A DNA stretch of 64,000 bases from Blastococcus sp. TBT05-19 (GCF_003319095.1 NZ_QOHI01000001.1:744001-808000); one strand, 5' to 3'; positions 38,509-48,241 are shown, counted from the first letter of the stretch. The notes: generated from the letters alone by a model not told the origin. Numbers and translations: made by a program.

Positions 38509-39548
38509 GGACCACCGGAGCCGGCACCTGCCTGCTGCTGGTCGCCGCCGCCCTCGCGACCCCCACGGTCGCGGCGGCCGATCCGGCGCCGGACCTGTGC
38601 GCCGTGGACGAGTCGCGCGGGACCGTGCCGGCCGACTTCGCGCTCGACGCGTGCGTGGAGACCGGAGCGATCACCGTCCGGAACTCCCTGCTCGTCCCGG
38701 TGACGGTCCAGGTCGCCGGGGACCTGGGCGCACCCGAGTGGCGCGTCGCCGCCACCGGTCCGGACGACGACTTCACCCGCGGGCTGACCGACGTGCCCGT
38801 GCTGCTGCCCGGCGACGTCGTGCGGTGGCCGCGGGGTGCCGGTCCCGGTGAGCTGGTCGTCGGGGCGCTCGACACCGCCGTCCCCCTGCCGGTGAGGTCC
38901 GCGCTCCAGCCGCTGCTGCCGCGCCTGGCCGACCGACCGGCCGACGCCGACCGGGTCCTGGCCGCGGTCGCGACGGACGTCGGTGCCGCGGTCGCCGCCC
39001 GGGACGAGTGCATCGCCGGCCGGAGCATCATCGAGCGGGTCGCCTGCGACCTGCGGGCGGCCGACACGATCGGCAGCGTCGTGGGGCGTCGGGTGCCTGC
39101 CGACGCCGTAGGCGCTGTCGCCGAGCAAGTGCTCGACCCTGCCGGGTGGGACGAGTGGGCCGGCGCAGCGGACGAGAGCCGTGCTGCCCTGGGCGCCGGC
39201 GAGCGTCGACTGGTGCAGGCCGCGGTGCCGCCGCCACCCCCGCCGCCACCGCCGCCTCCGCCGGTCCCGGCACCCGCTCCGGCGCCGCACACCCCGGTGC
39301 CGCGTGCTCCCGCCCCGGCACCGTCGCCCGCTCCGGCACCTGTGCCGCTTCCGGTACCGGTTCCTGCGCCCGTCCCGCTGCCGGTGCCCCTCCCGGTGCC
39401 ACCGCAGGTGGACCCCCGGGCCGAGCTGGAGCGGTGGCTGCAGGAACTGGCCGCGCAGGCAGAGAGGGCACGGGAGGCCGAGCGCGAGCGCGAGCGGGAC
39501 GGGGACCGCGACCGCGACCGCGACCGCAAGGACCGCGAGGACGACTGA
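38505..39548 (+). CDS. Secreted protein with polyproline tract and Arg-Asp repeat tail
   Basis: A 347-aa exported protein. A signal peptide (~1-25, ending VAAAD) leads to a Cys-containing globular region (~26-235). Then come twelve consecutive prolines (242-253), ~45 residues of Pro-Ala/Pro-Val/Pro-Leu repeats, a short helical stretch (304-330), and a highly charged tail of Arg-Glu and Arg-Asp repeats to the end. The Pro-rich part would span the cell wall as an extended rod and the charged end could bind a polymer or surface. No family is recognised. Coupled to the upstream lipoprotein. Confidence 0.75.
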   Translation: MRTTGAGTCLLLVAAALATPTVAAADPAPDLCAVDESRGTVPADFALDACVETGAITVRNSLLVPVTVQVAGDLGAPEWRVAATGPDDDFTRGLTDVPVLLPGDVVRWPRGAGPGELVVGALDTAVPLPVRSALQPLLPRLADRPADADRVLAAVATDVGAAVAARDECIAGRSIIERVACDLRAADTIGSVVGRRVPADAVGAVAEQVLDPAGWDEWAGAADESRAALGAGERRLVQAAVPPPPPPPPPPPPVPAPAPAPHTPVPRAPAPAPSPAPAPVPLPVPVPAPVPLPVPLPVPPQVDPRAELERWLQELAAQAERAREAERERERDGDRDRDRDRKDREDD

Positions 39549-39598
39549 CGGGACGGGCCGGCCGCGACGACCGGAACCGTCGCGACCGCCCGCCGGGG

Positions 39599-39835
39599 TC
39601 AGGCGCCCCGCTCGACCTCTGCCTGCACCACGCCCCGGACCGCCTGCACCAGCGAGGCGTCCGAGGTGTCCCCGTTCGCGAGCGCGGTGCGGGCCTGGTC
39701 GTCGAGCAGGCTCCCGTCCACGGTCTCGAGCCAGGTCAGCTCGCCGCCCACGTGGCGGCCCACCTTGAAGCCCTCGCCCTCGGGGCTCACCACGTAGCTG
39801 TCGCCGTCCAGGTTGATCGTCATCTCGTCGGTCAT
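39599..39835 (-). CDS. Small conserved-looking hypothetical protein
   Basis: A 78-aa protein with no membrane segment. An N-terminal beta hairpin-like part (MTINLDGDSYVVSPEGEGFK) is followed by a helix-rich acidic part. The ATG at 39835 is chosen because the upstream in-frame text overlaps the cutA promoter region and is Arg/Pro-rich. Divergent from cutA. No function is recognised. Confidence 0.55.
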   Translation of the reverse strand: MTDEMTINLDGDSYVVSPEGEGFKVGRHVGGELTWLETVDGSLLDDQARTALANGDTSDASLVQAVRGVVQAEVERGA

Positions 39836-39908
39836 GACCGCACCCCTACCCGCGGGGACCCCGGTTCCACGCAGGCGGTTCTCCGTCGGCGGGGGAGAGG
39901 ATCCCCGC

Positions 39909-40247
39909 ATGGACGAGGAGTACTGCGAGGTGGTCGTGACCGCGGGCGATCTGGAGTGGCTGGCCGGCTTCACCCGCACCCTGGTGGAGGAGCGGCTGGC
40001 CGCCTGCGGTCACCACCTGTCGCCGGTCCGGTCGGTGTACCGCTGGGACGGCGCCGTGCACGACGAGCCCGAGGCGCGGGTGGCCCTGCACACCCGGCGG
40101 TCGCTGGTGCCCGAGATCGTCGCGCGCACGGCCGACCTGCACCCGTACGACGTCCCGTGCGTGATCGCGCTGCCGCTGGTCGGCGGGAACCCCGACTACC
40201 TGCGCTGGGTCGCGGCGGAGACGCGAGAGCCGGAGGTCCGGAACTGA
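39909..40247 (+). CDS. cutA: Divalent cation tolerance protein CutA
   Basis: A 112-aa CutA1-type trimer-forming protein. Visible family features: ERLAACGHHLSPVRSVYRWDGAVHDEPEARVALHTRRSLV and HPYDVPCVIALPL near the C-terminus. The ATG follows GGGGGAGAGGA. Known members are linked to copper/divalent metal tolerance, though the biochemical role is unclear. Single gene between an unknown small gene and the diguanylate cyclase. Confidence 0.9.
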   Translation: MDEEYCEVVVTAGDLEWLAGFTRTLVEERLAACGHHLSPVRSVYRWDGAVHDEPEARVALHTRRSLVPEIVARTADLHPYDVPCVIALPLVGGNPDYLRWVAAETREPEVRN

Positions 40248-40400
40248 GCGTCGTCCCGCACTGACCCAGGGGTGCGGAGTCGCATTCTTCATTCCGGGTA
40301 GTCCGGGATCCGGCGGCGCTCGGGTGCCGGGGCGCCTCGGTCGATGGCACGGGGACCTGACATCGGGAACCCGGTCCGCGAGCAGAGCGGAGGGCGCACG

Positions 40401-42209
40401 GTGGGCGATCAGCCGACACGGTCCGAGCTGCCCGAGGACGCCCGCCGCCCGGGCGTGGGGAGGTCCGGCGACGGCGCCCTCGTGGCCGCCGTGCTCGACG
40501 CCCTCCCGTCGCCCACGCTCCTCGTGGACGCCGACGGCCGCGTGCGGCTGACCAACCTCGCCTGGCGCGCGGCGGCCGACTCCTTCGGGGACCCGCGCTT
40601 CGAGGTCGGCCTCGGCGGCGACTACTTCGGCCTGGCGCTGGACGTGATGCGCGACGAGCAGGCGACCCGCGGCCTCATCGAGGACCTCCGCCGGTTGTCA
40701 CGGGGCGAGCTGGACAGCGTCTCGGCCGACTACGCGCTGCCCACCGGGGGCGGCACCCGCTGGTACCACCTGATGGCCTCCCGCGTGGACCAGGCCGGGC
40801 ACATCGTCGTCACGCACTCCGACGTGACCTCGCGGGTCCAGGCCGAGCGCACCTCGGCGTGGCAGGCGCGGCACGACTCGCTCACCGAACTGCCCAACCG
40901 CGCCCACCTGCACGAGCTGATCGACCAGGAGCTCCAGCGGCCGGACGCCCCGGCGGTCGCCGTCCTCTTCCTCGACGTCGACGGGTTCAAGGACGTCAAC
41001 GACTCCCTCGGCCACGACGCCGGCGACGAGCTGCTGCGCCAGCTGGCTGCGCGGCTGACCGCAGTCACCCGCGGCCAGGACACCGTCGGCCGGCTCGGCG
41101 GGGACGAGTTCGTCGTGCTGTCGCGCGACTGCGACCTCGACGGCGCCGAGATGCTCGCCCAGCGCTGCCAGGTCACCTTCGACCAGCCCTTCGAGCTCGG
41201 CGGGCGGATGGTGCGGCTGAGCGCCAGCATCGGCATCGCCGCGGCCCCGGGCGGGCGCACGACCCTGCGCTCCACGGACCTCGTGCGGGACGCCGACCTG
41301 GCGATGTACGCAGCCAAGGCCGCGGGCCGCAACCGGGTGCGGGTGTTCAGCCCGGAGCTGGGCGCCCTCGTGCAGGGCAAGGTGCAGATGGCCTCCGAGC
41401 TGCGGGACGCCATCGAGGACGGGCAGCTGGTCCTGCACTACCAGCCGATCCTGCACGTGCCCACCGGCGAGTACAACGGCTGCGAGGCGCTGGTGCGGTG
41501 GCAGCACCCCGAGCGGGGGCTGCTGCCCCCGGGTGACTTCCTGCCCGTCGCCGAGCAGTACGACCTGCTGGTACCGCTCACCCGCTGGGTGCTGCGGGAG
41601 GTCGGCGCCCAGCACGCGGCGTGGCGCGCCCAGGACCTCGACCTGGTGATCGGCGTCAACGTGCACGCCCGGCACCTGTCCACCGGCACCCTCGTCGACG
41701 ACGTCCTCTCCGCGCTGGAGGAGTCCGGGATGCCGCCGAGCAACCTCGTCTGCGAGCTGACCGAGACCTCGGTCGCCGAGGACCCGGAGTGCGCGGCCTC
41801 CCAGCTCGCGGAGCTGCGCAGGCGCGGGGTCGAGGTCTCCATCGACGACTTCGGCAGCGGCTTCTCCTCCCTCGGGCAGCTGGTCAACCTGCCCACCGGC
41901 GTCCTGAAGATCGACCGCAGCCTGGTCGCGTTCACCGAGGGGCGCGAGTCCCACGCGGCGGCGGCCATCGCGGCGATCGTGGCCCTGGCGCGCGCCTGCG
42001 GCAGCGAGAGCCTGGCCGAGGGCGTGGAGACCGCCGGGCAGCTGGCGCTGGCCACCGAGCTCGGCTGCACCTTCGCCCAGGGGTACCACCTCGCCCGGCC
42101 CATGCCCGCGGCCGAGCTGCCCGCCTGGATGGCCGCACGCGGCGGCGGCCGGCGGCGGCACCCGGGCTCGGTCCTCCCCGCCGGCAAGGCCACGCTGCCC
42201 GCCGGGTGA
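40401..42209 (+). CDS. PAS-GGDEF-EAL bifunctional cyclic-di-GMP protein
   Basis: A 602-aa protein with no membrane helix. An N-terminal PAS-like domain (VLDALPSPTLLVDADGRVRLTN) is followed by a GGDEF domain with intact GGDEF (233-237) and DGFKDVNDSLGHDAGDELL, then an EAL domain with intact EAL (362-364), SIDDFGSGFSSL and ETAGQLALATELGC. Both c-di-GMP synthesis and hydrolysis are therefore possible. The GTG at 40401 is preferred because GGAGGG precedes it; an ATG 57 bases upstream lacks one. Ends 4 bp from the convergent next gene. Confidence 0.92.
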   Translation: MGDQPTRSELPEDARRPGVGRSGDGALVAAVLDALPSPTLLVDADGRVRLTNLAWRAAADSFGDPRFEVGLGGDYFGLALDVMRDEQATRGLIEDLRRLSRGELDSVSADYALPTGGGTRWYHLMASRVDQAGHIVVTHSDVTSRVQAERTSAWQARHDSLTELPNRAHLHELIDQELQRPDAPAVAVLFLDVDGFKDVNDSLGHDAGDELLRQLAARLTAVTRGQDTVGRLGGDEFVVLSRDCDLDGAEMLAQRCQVTFDQPFELGGRMVRLSASIGIAAAPGGRTTLRSTDLVRDADLAMYAAKAAGRNRVRVFSPELGALVQGKVQMASELRDAIEDGQLVLHYQPILHVPTGEYNGCEALVRWQHPERGLLPPGDFLPVAEQYDLLVPLTRWVLREVGAQHAAWRAQDLDLVIGVNVHARHLSTGTLVDDVLSALEESGMPPSNLVCELTETSVAEDPECAASQLAELRRRGVEVSIDDFGSGFSSLGQLVNLPTGVLKIDRSLVAFTEGRESHAAAAIAAIVALARACGSESLAEGVETAGQLALATELGCTFAQGYHLARPMPAAELPAWMAARGGGRRRHPGSVLPAGKATLPAG

Positions 42210-42213
42210 CCCC

Positions 42214-42501
42214 TCAGCCCGGTTCGCCGCGCGCCTTGCGGCGGAGGACGACGACGAGGTCGACCGCCGCGACGGCGGCCACCGCGAACAGCGCGACGGC
42301 GCCCCACGCGGGCAGCTCCGTGGCCAGCACGAGGACGCCGAGGACGACGCAGACCACCACGCCGAAGGTGGCCAGCAGCGCGCGCAGGGTGAGTGCCGAC
42401 TGCGCCGGGGCGGCGCCGCCGAACCCCGCCGTCGGGTCGTGGTGGTCGGGAAGACCGCGCGCGTAGTCCTCCCTGCTGCGACGTTCCCGGGGCTCCGACA
42501 T
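42214..42501 (-). CDS. Small two-helix membrane protein, possibly DUF6343-like
   Basis: A 95-aa protein with a polar N-terminus ([21 protein letters not shown]), two membrane helices (~43-63 and ~67-87) separated by a very short turn, and a basic C-terminus. The text [17 protein letters not shown] resembles the small actinobacterial DUF6343 family. ATG start. Divergent from prfB with only 46 bp between the starts. Confidence 0.7.
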   Translation of the reverse strand: MSEPRERRSREDYARGLPDHHDPTAGFGGAAPAQSALTLRALLATFGVVVCVVLGVLVLATELPAWGAVALFAVAAVAAVDLVVVLRRKARGEPG

Positions 42502-42533
42502 GGCATACCTGCCTACCCGCGACGGAAGCGCAC

Positions 42534-42539
42534 TACCCT
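42534..42539 (+). promoter_or_regulatory. -10 hexamer of prfB, leaderless type
   Basis: TACCCT ends 9 bases before the chosen GTG start of prfB, with no Shine-Dalgarno sequence between. Confidence 0.5.
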
Positions 42540-42547
42540 GGGTCGAC

Positions 42548-43660
42548 GTGGCCGCTGACTTCTCCGTCGTCCTGGACGAACTCGACACGACCCTGAAGTC
42601 GATCGAGGCCGTCCTCGACGTCGACCGGCTGCGCCGGGAGGTGGCCGAGCTCGAGCAGCAGGCCGCCGCGCCGGACCTCTGGGACGACGTCGAGGCAGCC
42701 CAGGCGCTGACCTCCAAGCTCTCCTACATGCAGGGCGACCTGCGCCGCGTCGAGGAGCTGCGCAGCCGTCTGGACGACGTCGCCGTGCTGCACGAGATGG
42801 CCGTGGAGGAGGATGACGCCGGCACGATCGCGGAGGCCGACCGCGAGCTGGAGGCGCTGCGCAAGCAGCTCGACGAGCTCGAGGTCCGCACCCTGCTCTC
42901 CGGTGAGTACGACTCCCGCGAGGCGCTGGTGACCATCCGCTCGGAGGCCGGTGGCGTCGACGCCGCCGACTTCGCCGAGATGCTCATGCGCATGTACCTG
43001 CGCTGGGCCGAGCGGCACAAGTACCCGACCGAGGTCCTCGACATCAGCTACGCGGAGGAGGCGGGCATCAAGTCGGCCACCTTCTCGGTGAAGGTGCCCT
43101 ACGCCTACGGCACGCTCTCGGTCGAGCAGGGCACCCACCGGCTGGTCCGCATCTCGCCGTTCGACAACCAGGGCCGCCGCCAGACCTCCTTCGCCGGGGT
43201 CGAGGTGCTGCCCGTCGTCGAGCAGACCGACCACGTCGACATCCCCGAGAACGAGATCCGGGTCGACGTCTTCCGCTCCTCGGGCCCCGGTGGCCAGAGC
43301 GTGAACACCACCGACTCCGCCGTCCGGATGACCCACATCCCGACCGGCATCGTGGTGTCCTGCCAGAACGAGAAGAGCCAGATCCAGAACCGGGCCGCCG
43401 CGCTGCGGGTGCTCCAGGCCCGGCTGCTCGTGGTCCGGCAGGCCGAGCAGCGCGCCGAGATGGACGCGCTCAAGGGCGAGGGCAGCAGCTGGGGCAACCA
43501 GATGCGCTCCTACGTCCTGCACCCGTACCAGATGGTCAAGGACCTGCGCACCGAGCAGGAGAGCGGCAACCCCGGGGACGTGCTGGACGGCGGGATCGAC
43601 GCCTTCATCGAGGCCGGCATCCGCTGGCGCCGCCAGCAGGAGGCGGTGCCCGCGCCCTAG
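42548..43660 (+). CDS. prfB: Peptide chain release factor 2
   Basis: A 370-aa class I release factor that recognises UGA/UAA. The catalytic loop is [10 protein letters not shown] and the codon-reading tripeptide is SPF in [15 protein letters not shown], both diagnostic of RF2. The GTG at 42548 fits the usual actinobacterial N-terminus and the -10 hexamer just upstream; an ATG 48 bases earlier would overlap that promoter and the divergent gene. There is no in-frame UGA needing a programmed frameshift. First of the conserved prfB-ftsE-ftsX-smpB order. Confidence 0.96.
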   Translation: MAADFSVVLDELDTTLKSIEAVLDVDRLRREVAELEQQAAAPDLWDDVEAAQALTSKLSYMQGDLRRVEELRSRLDDVAVLHEMAVEEDDAGTIAEADRELEALRKQLDELEVRTLLSGEYDSREALVTIRSEAGGVDAADFAEMLMRMYLRWAERHKYPTEVLDISYAEEAGIKSATFSVKVPYAYGTLSVEQGTHRLVRISPFDNQGRRQTSFAGVEVLPVVEQTDHVDIPENEIRVDVFRSSGPGGQSVNTTDSAVRMTHIPTGIVVSCQNEKSQIQNRAAALRVLQARLLVVRQAEQRAEMDALKGEGSSWGNQMRSYVLHPYQMVKDLRTEQESGNPGDVLDGGIDAFIEAGIRWRRQQEAVPAP

Positions 43661-43679
43661 GCGTGGGCGACGTCACCTT

Positions 43680-43699
43680 CCGGCTCGCCCGGGAGCCGG
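43680..43699 (+). terminator. Hairpin after prfB
   Basis: CCGGCTC (43680-43686) pairs with GAGCCGG (43693-43699) around GCCCGG. It lies 19 bp past the prfB stop. The remaining ~110 bp before ftsE hold no gene. Confidence 0.5.
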
Positions 43700-43811
43700 A
43701 TGCGACCGTGCGTGACCGCCGACCCGGCGGTTGCGACTGCCCCGTGACTGTCCGCGAGAACGACTCCCGGCAGGTCGCGGCCAAACGCGCTTGAGCGAGC
43801 CGCCGGGCTAG

Positions 43812-43817
43812 TACCGT
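43812..43817 (+). promoter_or_regulatory. -10 hexamer of ftsE, leaderless type
   Basis: TACCGT ends 9 bases before the ftsE GTG, with no Shine-Dalgarno sequence between. Confidence 0.5.
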
Positions 43818-43825
43818 GGCGCCTC

Positions 43826-44515
43826 GTGATCGAAATGCAACACGTCACCAAGCTCTACCCGGCGAGCGGCCGGCCGGCCCTGGACGACGTGTCCACGGAG
43901 ATCGACAAGGGAGAGTTCGTCTTCCTGATCGGGTCCTCCGGTTCGGGCAAGTCGACCTTCCTGCGGCTGCTGCTCAAGGAGGACGACCCCACCTCGGGCA
44001 CCGTCTCCGTGAACGGCAAGACGCTCAACACCATGAGCAAGTGGCAGGTGCCCAAGCTCCGCCGCACCATGGGCTGCGTCTTCCAGGACTTCCGGCTGCT
44101 CCGCAACCGCACCGTGGCGCAGAACGTCGCGTTCGCCCTCGAGGTCATCAACAAGCCGCACCGGACGATCAAGCGGGTCGTGCCGGAGGTGCTGGAGATG
44201 GTCGGCCTGGAGGGCAAAGCCAACCGGCTGCCCGGCGAGCTCTCCGGTGGTGAGCAGCAGCGGGTGGCGATCGCCCGCGCGTTCGTCAACCGGCCGCTGG
44301 TGCTGCTGGCCGACGAGCCCACCGGAAACCTGGACCCGGAGACCAGCGAGGGCATCATGCTGCTGCTCGAGCGGATCAACCGGACCGGCACCACGGTGAT
44401 CATGGCGACGCACGACTACCACATCGTCGACTCCATGCGCCGTCGCGTGATCGAGCTCAACGGGGGCGTCCTCACCCGCGACCAGTCGCGCGGCGTCTAC
44501 GGCGTGGGTCGCTAG
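43826..44515 (+). CDS. ftsE: Cell division ATP-binding protein FtsE
   Basis: A 229-aa ABC ATPase. Walker A is [10 protein letters not shown], the signature is LSGGEQQR, Walker B is [12 protein letters not shown] and the H-loop is MATHDYHI. With FtsX it forms the type VII ABC (mechanotransmission) complex that activates peptidoglycan hydrolases (RipC/EnvC-like) at the septum. GTG start with a -10 hexamer 9 bases upstream. ftsX follows after 47 bp. Confidence 0.96.
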   Translation: MIEMQHVTKLYPASGRPALDDVSTEIDKGEFVFLIGSSGSGKSTFLRLLLKEDDPTSGTVSVNGKTLNTMSKWQVPKLRRTMGCVFQDFRLLRNRTVAQNVAFALEVINKPHRTIKRVVPEVLEMVGLEGKANRLPGELSGGEQQRVAIARAFVNRPLVLLADEPTGNLDPETSEGIMLLLERINRTGTTVIMATHDYHIVDSMRRRVIELNGGVLTRDQSRGVYGVGR

Positions 44516-44562
44516 CAGCGGCCGCCGTACCGACCCCGCACGCACTCCACGACAGGGAATCC

Positions 44563-45447
44563 ATGCGCGTCAACTTCGTGCTCTCCGAGGTGGCCTCCGG
44601 GCTGCGTCGCAACCTCACCATGACGGTCGCGATGATCCTCACCACGGCCATCTCGCTCGGCCTCATGGGCACCGGCCTGCTGATCGCCACGATGATCTCC
44701 GACATGAAGGAGATCTACTACGACAAGGTGCAGGTCTCCATCTTCCTGGCCGACGACGTCACCGAGGAGCAGCGCCAGGCGATCCAGGCCGAGCTCGAGG
44801 CCTCCGACGAGGTCAAGGGCTTCATCTACGAGACGCGCGACGAGGCCTACGAGCGCTTCCGGCAGCAGTTCGCCCAGCAGCCCGAGCTGGTCGAGAACAC
44901 CCCGCCGGACGCGCTGCCCGAGAGCTTCCGCGTCGAGCTGCTGAACCCCGAGCGCTACCAGGTCATCGCCGCCGCGTTCCCCAACGGCGAGAACGGCGTG
45001 GACCAGGTGCGGGACGAGGGCGACTTCCTCGACCGGCTGTTCAGCCTGCTCAACGGCGCGCGCAACGCGACGATCGCCGTCGCGGTGGTCCAGGCGCTCG
45101 CGGCGCTGCTGCTGATCTCGAACACCATCCAGCTGGCGGCCTTCAACCGGCGCAACGAGACGAACATCATGCGGCTGGTCGGCGCCTCGCGCTGGTACAC
45201 CCAGCTGCCGTTCATCCTCGAGGCGGCGCTGGCCGGGCTCATCGGTGGTCTGCTCGCCGCGGGCGGGCTGGTGCTCACCAAGATCCTGTTCGTCGACCGC
45301 ACCCTGGCGGGGCCGATCAAGGCCGGGATCATCACCGGCATCGACTGGGGCGACATCGTCTTCACCGGCTCGATCATCATCGCCGGCGGTGTCGCGCTGG
45401 CAGGGATCGCCTCCTACGTGACGCTGCGCCTGTACGTAAGGTTGTAG
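44563..45447 (+). CDS. ftsX: Cell division protein FtsX
   Basis: A 294-aa membrane protein. N-terminal helix (~20-45), extracytoplasmic loop (~50-165) with [18 protein letters not shown], then three helices in the FtsX domain with [34 protein letters not shown]. The loop binds a cell-wall hydrolase or adaptor in relatives. It acts with FtsE at the division site. ATG start. Confidence 0.96.
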   Translation: MRVNFVLSEVASGLRRNLTMTVAMILTTAISLGLMGTGLLIATMISDMKEIYYDKVQVSIFLADDVTEEQRQAIQAELEASDEVKGFIYETRDEAYERFRQQFAQQPELVENTPPDALPESFRVELLNPERYQVIAAAFPNGENGVDQVRDEGDFLDRLFSLLNGARNATIAVAVVQALAALLLISNTIQLAAFNRRNETNIMRLVGASRWYTQLPFILEAALAGLIGGLLAAGGLVLTKILFVDRTLAGPIKAGIITGIDWGDIVFTGSIIIAGGVALAGIASYVTLRLYVRL

Positions 45448-45456
45448 ACGGCGAGT

Positions 45457-45475
45457 CGCCCTGCGAGGCAGGGCG
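45457..45475 (+). terminator. Short hairpin after ftsX
   Basis: CGCCCTG and CAGGGCG flank a 5-base loop, 9 bp after the ftsX stop. It may be a weak terminator or an attenuator before smpB. Confidence 0.45.
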
Positions 45476-45551
45476 AGGAGCGGGGGCCGCAGGCTCCCCG
45501 ACGAGTCCTGGGGCACGCTCGTCGCAGGAGGGGACGGCACCCGGTCGCGGT

Positions 45552-45568
45552 GTCGTCCGGAGGACGAC
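45552..45568 (+). promoter_or_regulatory. Inverted repeat next to the smpB ribosome binding site
   Basis: GTCGTCC-GGA-GGACGAC is a perfect 7-bp stem ending directly before the Shine-Dalgarno GGAGG of smpB (45569-45573). Folded RNA would crowd the ribosome site, or the DNA could be an operator. Confidence 0.4.
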
Positions 45569-45577
45569 GGAGGAACA

Positions 45578-46054
45578 TTGCCGCGCGAAAAGGGCCAGAA
45601 GTACATCGCCCAGAACAAGAAGGCGCGGCACGACTACTCGATCCTCGACCAGTACGAGGTGGGCCTGGTGCTCACCGGCACCGAGGTGAAGAGCCTGCGT
45701 GCCGGCCGGGCCTCGCTCGTCGACGGGTTCGCCTCGATCGACGACGGCGAGGTGTGGTTGCAGCACGTGCACATCCCCGAGTACGTGCAGGGCACCTGGA
45801 CGAACCACACCCCCCGCCGCAAGCGGAAGGTGCTCATGCACCGCAGCGAGATCGACAAGCTGCTGGGCAAGATCAAGGAGGGCGGGCTCACGCTCGTCCC
45901 GCTGGACCTGTACTTCAAGGACGGCAAGGTCAAGGCCACCCTCGCGCTGGCGAAGGGCAAGAAGTCCTACGACAAGCGGCACGACCTCGCCGAGCGCGAC
46001 TCGCGCCGCGAGATCCAGAAGGCCTTCGGGCGGTACGTGAAGGGACGTCGATGA
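45578..46054 (+). CDS. smpB: SsrA (tmRNA)-binding protein SmpB
   Basis: A 158-aa OB-fold protein that loads tmRNA on stalled ribosomes. Family motifs: [31 protein letters not shown] and the C-terminal [21 protein letters not shown] helix. TTG start with a strong GGAGG 4 bases upstream. Its RNA partner, ssrA, lies 16 kb downstream in this window. The stop overlaps the next gene as ATGA. Confidence 0.96.
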   Translation: MPREKGQKYIAQNKKARHDYSILDQYEVGLVLTGTEVKSLRAGRASLVDGFASIDDGEVWLQHVHIPEYVQGTWTNHTPRRKRKVLMHRSEIDKLLGKIKEGGLTLVPLDLYFKDGKVKATLALAKGKKSYDKRHDLAERDSRREIQKAFGRYVKGRR

Positions 46055-46974
46055 GGGGCATCGCCTACGACCGGTTCGGCGGGGTCGAGGTGCTGCAGCT
46101 GCGCGACGACCTGCCCGAGCCTCCGGTCGGCCCGGACACCGTGCTGGTCCGCACCCGCGCGGCGGGCGTGAACCCGGTCGACATCGGCATCCGTGCCGGC
46201 GGCCTGGCCTCCTTCTTCCCGCACCACTTCCCGATCGTCCCCGGCTGGGACCTCGCCGGCGTCGTCGAGGCCGTCGGTCCGGCGATCGTCGACTTCCAGG
46301 TCGGCGACGAGGTCTTCGGCTACCTGCGCCGCGACGACGTCCAGTGGGGGACGGCGGCCGAGCTGGTGCCGGCCCCGCAGCGGTGCCTGGCGCTCAAGCC
46401 GGAGTCGCTGTCGTTCACCGAGGCCGGGGCGCTGCCGCTGGCCGGCCTGACCGCGTACCAGGCGCTCACCGAGGCCTTGGCCGTCGGCGAGGGCGACCGG
46501 GTGCTGGTGCACCGCGCGGCCGGCGGTGTGGGGTTCTTCGCCGTGCAGATCGCCGTCGCCCTCGGTGCGCACGTGATCGGCACCGCGAGCCCGCGCAACC
46601 ACGGCTTCCTGCTCGAGGCCGGCGCCGCCGAGGTGCTCGACTACTCGGCCGGCCCGATCAGCGAGCAGCTCTCCGAGCCGGTGGACGCCGTCCTCGACCT
46701 CAACGGCGGCGACACCCTGGCCGACGCCCCGAAGCAGGTCCGCGACGTCTCCCGCATCGCCAGCGTCGTCGACCCCTCGGTCAACGATCTCGGCGGTCGG
46801 TACGTGTTCGTCCGCCCGGAGCGGCACGACCTGGAGGAGCTGGCCCGCATGGCCGACGCCGGCCAGCTGCGGGTCGCCGTCGCCAAGGCCTTCCCGCTGG
46901 AGCAGACGGGCGAGGCGCACGAGCTGGTCGCCGGCGGGCACGTGCGCGGCAAGGTCGTGGTCACGGTCCCGTGA
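46051..46974 (+). CDS. Quinone oxidoreductase-like NADP-dependent MDR protein
   Basis: A 307-aa zinc-free medium-chain reductase. N-terminal [32 protein letters not shown], nucleotide motif [24 protein letters not shown], and the C-terminal ends with [15 protein letters not shown] coupling to smpB. It resembles the reductase at 12672 in type but is not a close copy. The reaction is likely NADPH reduction of a quinone or enone. Confidence 0.88.
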   Translation: MRGIAYDRFGGVEVLQLRDDLPEPPVGPDTVLVRTRAAGVNPVDIGIRAGGLASFFPHHFPIVPGWDLAGVVEAVGPAIVDFQVGDEVFGYLRRDDVQWGTAAELVPAPQRCLALKPESLSFTEAGALPLAGLTAYQALTEALAVGEGDRVLVHRAAGGVGFFAVQIAVALGAHVIGTASPRNHGFLLEAGAAEVLDYSAGPISEQLSEPVDAVLDLNGGDTLADAPKQVRDVSRIASVVDPSVNDLGGRYVFVRPERHDLEELARMADAGQLRVAVAKAFPLEQTGEAHELVAGGHVRGKVVVTVP

Positions 46975-47864
46975 CGGTGCAGCCGCCCGTCGACGACGCC
47001 GACGTCCCGCGGTACTGGCGGGAGCTCGGCCTGCCCGGGCTGGTCGACGTGCACGTGCACTTCCTGCCCGAGCGGGTGCAGGCGAAGGTCTGGGACTACT
47101 TCGAGCAGGCGGAGACGCACTACGGACCCGCCTGGCCGGTCACCTACCGGCTGCCGGAGGAGGAGCGGCTCGCCGTCCTCGACCGGCTCGGCGTGCGCGC
47201 CTTCTCGACGCTGCCGTACCCGCACAAGCCGGGCATGGCGGCCTGGCTGAACGAGTGGTCCGCCGGGTTCGCGGCCGGCCGCCCGCAGGTGCTGCAGTCG
47301 GCCACCTTCTACCCCGAGCCGGACGCCGCGGCCTACGTCGGGGAGGCGCTCGACGCCGGCGCCCGCGTCTTCAAGGTGCACGTCCAGGTCGGGGCCTTCG
47401 ACCCCCGCGACCGGCTGCTGGAGCCGGTGTGGGCCCGGCTGCAGGAAGCCGGCACCCCCGTCGTCATCCACTGCGGCTCCGGTCCGCTGGCCGGCGAGCA
47501 CACCGGTCCGGAGCCGATGGCCGGCCTGCTCGAGGTCTTCCCGATGCTGCAGCTGGTCATCGCGCACCTCGGCATGCCGGAGTACCGCGACTTCCTCGAC
47601 CTGGCCGAGCGGTACGAGCGGGTGCACCTGGACACCACGATGTTCGCCACCGACTTCACCGAGCGGCTGATGCCGTTCGACCCGGCCGACCTGCCGCGGC
47701 TGGCGGCGCTGCGGGACAAGGTGCTCCTCGGCAGCGACTTCCCGTCCATCCCGTACGCCTACGCCCACCAGCTGCAGGCGCTGCACCGGCTGGGCCTGGG
47801 GGAGGACTGGCTGCGCGCCGTCCTGTGGCACAACGGGGCGCGGCTGTTCACGATCGAGGCGTGA
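46971..47864 (+). CDS. Amidohydrolase family 2 protein
   Basis: A 297-aa metal-dependent TIM-barrel hydrolase or decarboxylase of the ACMSD-like amidohydrolase 2 family. It has the metal motif VDVHVHFLPE (HxH), VIHCGSGP, IAHLGMPEYRDF and the late Asp in LLGSDFPSIPY. The GTG start overlaps the upstream stop (GTGA). Substrate unknown; it may act with the flanking reductase and VOC genes. Confidence 0.88.
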   Translation: MTVQPPVDDADVPRYWRELGLPGLVDVHVHFLPERVQAKVWDYFEQAETHYGPAWPVTYRLPEEERLAVLDRLGVRAFSTLPYPHKPGMAAWLNEWSAGFAAGRPQVLQSATFYPEPDAAAYVGEALDAGARVFKVHVQVGAFDPRDRLLEPVWARLQEAGTPVVIHCGSGPLAGEHTGPEPMAGLLEVFPMLQLVIAHLGMPEYRDFLDLAERYERVHLDTTMFATDFTERLMPFDPADLPRLAALRDKVLLGSDFPSIPYAYAHQLQALHRLGLGEDWLRAVLWHNGARLFTIEA

Positions 47865-48241
47865 CCCCGACCATCCGTCTCGCCGCACCCGTCCTCGGCA
47901 CGCCTGACCCGCAGGGTCTGGCCCGCTTCTACGAGCGCCTGCTCGGCTGGCCGATCCGCGACGACGAGCCGGTCTGGGCCACCCTGCGCCCCGAGGACGG
48001 CGGACCGGGGCTGTCCTTCCAGCGCGAGGAGGACCACGTGCCACCGGTCTGGCCGCCGGAGCCCGGGACCCAGCAGATGCAGCAGCACCTGGACTTCCTG
48101 GTCGACGACCTCGCCGCCGCGTCGGCCGTCGCGGAGGAGGCCGGCGCCCGGCTGCTGAACGCCTACACCGACCCGCACGAGGACGTCCGCACCTACGCCG
48201 ATCCGGCCGGGCACCCCTTCTGCCTGTTCGTCCGCACCTGA
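47861..48241 (+). CDS. VOC family (glyoxalase-like) protein
   Basis: A 126-aa vicinal-oxygen-chelate fold protein: LAAPVLGTPDPQGLARFYERLLGWPI at the N-terminus, QHLDFLVDDLAAA in the middle and YADPAGHPFCLFV at the end. Overlaps the amidohydrolase stop (GTGA). Single VOC module that would work as a dimer. Substrate not predictable. Confidence 0.88.
   Translation: MTPTIRLAAPVLGTPDPQGLARFYERLLGWPIRDDEPVWATLRPEDGGPGLSFQREEDHVPPVWPPEPGTQQMQQHLDFLVDDLAAASAVAEEAGARLLNAYTDPHEDVRTYADPAGHPFCLFVRT

Noticed and set aside
38109-39529. Long opposite-strand frames over the polyproline gene
   Set aside because: They are shadows caused by the repeat and G+C bias; the signal peptide and GTGA coupling support the plus-strand gene.
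42500-42548. Longer N-terminus of RF2 from an ATG at 42500
   Set aside because: It would overlap the predicted -10 hexamer and the divergent gene's start, and the extra residues do not resemble RF2.
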